A stretch of 34,174 nt of DNA, taken from positions 1 through 34,174 of the forward strand of contig JAKVBA010000015.1 in assembly GCA_022447525.1 (NCBI GenBank), given 5' to 3'. The translations under genes were made by a program, and so were the position numbers. A model generated the notes under the pieces. That model was not told the DNA's origin. It saw only the letters and a program-made list of their open reading frames with translations, and did no database searches. Shown here one piece after another: positions 33,232-34,174 of the stretch (position 1 is its first letter; each line of letters starts with the position of its first letter). The stretch comes from Gammaproteobacteria bacterium (lineage in GTDB: Bacteria > Pseudomonadota > Gammaproteobacteria > Arenicellales > Arenicellaceae).

Positions 33232-34174
33232 TTAGGTTATGGTGCCTTTAAAATATTCTATAGTTCTTGCTATACCCTCTCTTAGTTGAATTGATGGCTC
33301 CCAATCTAGCGCCTGTTCAGCCAAGGAGATATCTGGCCTCCTTTGTTTTGGATCATCGCTAGGTAATTCTAATAATGCGATTTCAGAGTTTGAACCTGTA
33401 ATTTTTATCACGAGTTCTGCTAATTGTTTGATAGTAAATTCAGTTGGATTTCCAATATTCATTGGACCAGTGATTTGGTCAGATGAGTTCATCAATCTGA
33501 TCATGCCTTCAATTAAGTCATCGACATAACAAAATGACCGAGTTTGGGTTCCGTCGCCATAGATCGTTATTGGATCATTTTTTAACGCCTGCACAATAAA
33601 ATTCGACACCACACGACCATCTTGCGGATGCATGCGGGGCCCATAGGTATTAAAAATACGCATGACTTTTATCCTCAGTTGGTGTTGCCGATGATAATCA
33701 AAAAAAAGAGTTTCAGCACATCGTTTTCCTTCGTCGTAACAAGAACGAACACCAATGGGATTAACGTTACCCCAATAAGTCTCTGGCTGGGGATGGACAC
33801 TTGGATCTCCATAAACTTCGCTTGTCGATGCTTGTAGAATTTTTGCGCCAACTCTCTTTGCTAATCCAAGCATATTGATAGCGCCATGCACACTTGTTTT
33901 TGTAGTCTGTACTGGATCGTGTTGATAATGGATCGGTGAGGCTGGACATGCGAGGTTATAGATCTCATCAACCTCCACATACAAAGGGAAAGTCACATCG
34001 TGACGCATCAACTCAAATCGTGGGTTACCAATCAGATGTAGAATATTATTCTTGTTACCTGTGAAATAATTATCTAAGCACAAGACCTCGTGGTTATCCT
34101 CGAGCAATCGCTCGCATAGATGTGAACCCAGAAATCCTGCCCCGCCTGTCACCAATATTTTTTTTGTTATCGAC
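33232..34174 (-). CDS. UDP-glucuronate decarboxylase (UDP-xylose synthase), cut at its N-terminus by the right edge
   Basis: The SDR enzyme decarboxylates UDP-glucuronic acid to UDP-xylose. The frame stays open to the last base ([20 protein letters not shown] from 34173 leftwards), so the start lies beyond the window. The TTG at 34155 is not the start because the Rossmann strand precedes it. Other signatures: [32 protein letters not shown], catalytic STSEVYG and Y-x3-K in [31 protein letters not shown]. The latter and the [10 protein letters not shown] segment are specific to UXS rather than UDP-glucose epimerases. It heads the leftward glycan locus within the window. Confidence 0.93.
   Translation of the reverse strand, partial: SITKKILVTGGAGFLGSHLCERLLEDNHEVLCLDNYFTGNKNNILHLIGNPRFELMRHDVTFPLYVEVDEIYNLACPASPIHYQHDPVQTTKTSVHGAINMLGLAKRVGAKILQASTSEVYGDPSVHPQPETYWGNVNPIGVRSCYDEGKRCAETLFFDYHRQHQLRIKVMRIFNTYGPRMHPQDGRVVSNFIVQALKNDPITIYGDGTQTRSFCYVDDLIEGMIRLMNSSDQITGPMNIGNPTEFTIKQLAELVIKITGSNSEIALLELPSDDPKQRRPDISLAEQALDWEPSIQLREGIARTIEYFKGTIT

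Noticed and set aside
1-34174. CRISPR array, insertion sequence or prophage
   Set aside because: No regularly spaced direct repeats, transposase, integrase or phage structural gene was seen on either strand.

Overview
The window looks like chromosomal DNA from a free-living gammaproteobacterium, probably aquatic or marine and of moderate to low GC. This rests on gene families and order: a trifunctional CysG, an IspB-type octaprenyl diphosphate synthase divergent from rplU-rpmA, hda beside a CDP-alcohol phosphatidyltransferase gene and divergent from purM-purN-DUF3108 (a Pseudomonas-like order), a class I Fe-S fumarase, and a PilU-like ATPase. The placement is inferred; no rRNA gene is present. 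No tRNA, CRISPR array, insertion sequence or phage gene was found. Coding density is high, with several convergent gene pairs nearly touching and one gene-poor stretch (11140-11949).

Layout. 1-4.7 kb: the N-terminal part of a glutathione S-transferase (cut by the left edge), a PilT/PilU-type pilus retraction ATPase, a TrpD2/YbiB-like protein divergent from cysG, and a NarL-type response regulator. 4.8-7.0 kb: rplU-rpmA with a clear promoter and terminator, divergent from ispB; L21 carries an unusual lysine/alanine linker and a helix-hairpin-helix tail. 7.1-11.1 kb: a Wzm/Wzt-type polysaccharide ABC exporter, then two dinucleotide-binding dehydrogenases (PanE/ApbA-like and DUF2520). 11.95-12.7 kb: a 1-Cys peroxiredoxin ending in a bidirectional terminator. 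12.7-16.5 kb (minus strand): a probable operon of class I fumarase, a four-helix membrane protein, a sterol-desaturase-family hydroxylase and two extracytoplasmic rhodaneses. 16.7-24.6 kb: housekeeping genes proS, a lytic transglycosylase, a YihY-family membrane protein, an ArsC/YfgD-like protein, hda, a CDP-alcohol phosphatidyltransferase, purM, purN and a DUF3108 protein.

24.6-34.2 kb (minus strand) is a surface-glycan locus. In transcription order it holds UDP-glucuronate decarboxylase (cut by the right edge), a Gfo/Idh/MocA oxidoreductase, an SDR epimerase/dehydratase, two family 2 glycosyltransferases, an O-antigen polymerase/ligase-like membrane protein, a NodU/CmcH-type carbamoyltransferase and a WecA-type initiating transferase. 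Together they suggest a glycan started on undecaprenyl phosphate, possibly containing xylose or a related sugar, and O-carbamoylated. The ABC exporter at 7-9 kb may serve this or another glycan.

The observations most worth checking are: purN, whose conserved N-terminus is in frame but has no usable standard start codon (an ATG is followed at once by TGA); the L21-HHH fusion; the fumarase / membrane hydroxylase / double rhodanese operon; and the carbamoylated-glycan locus.
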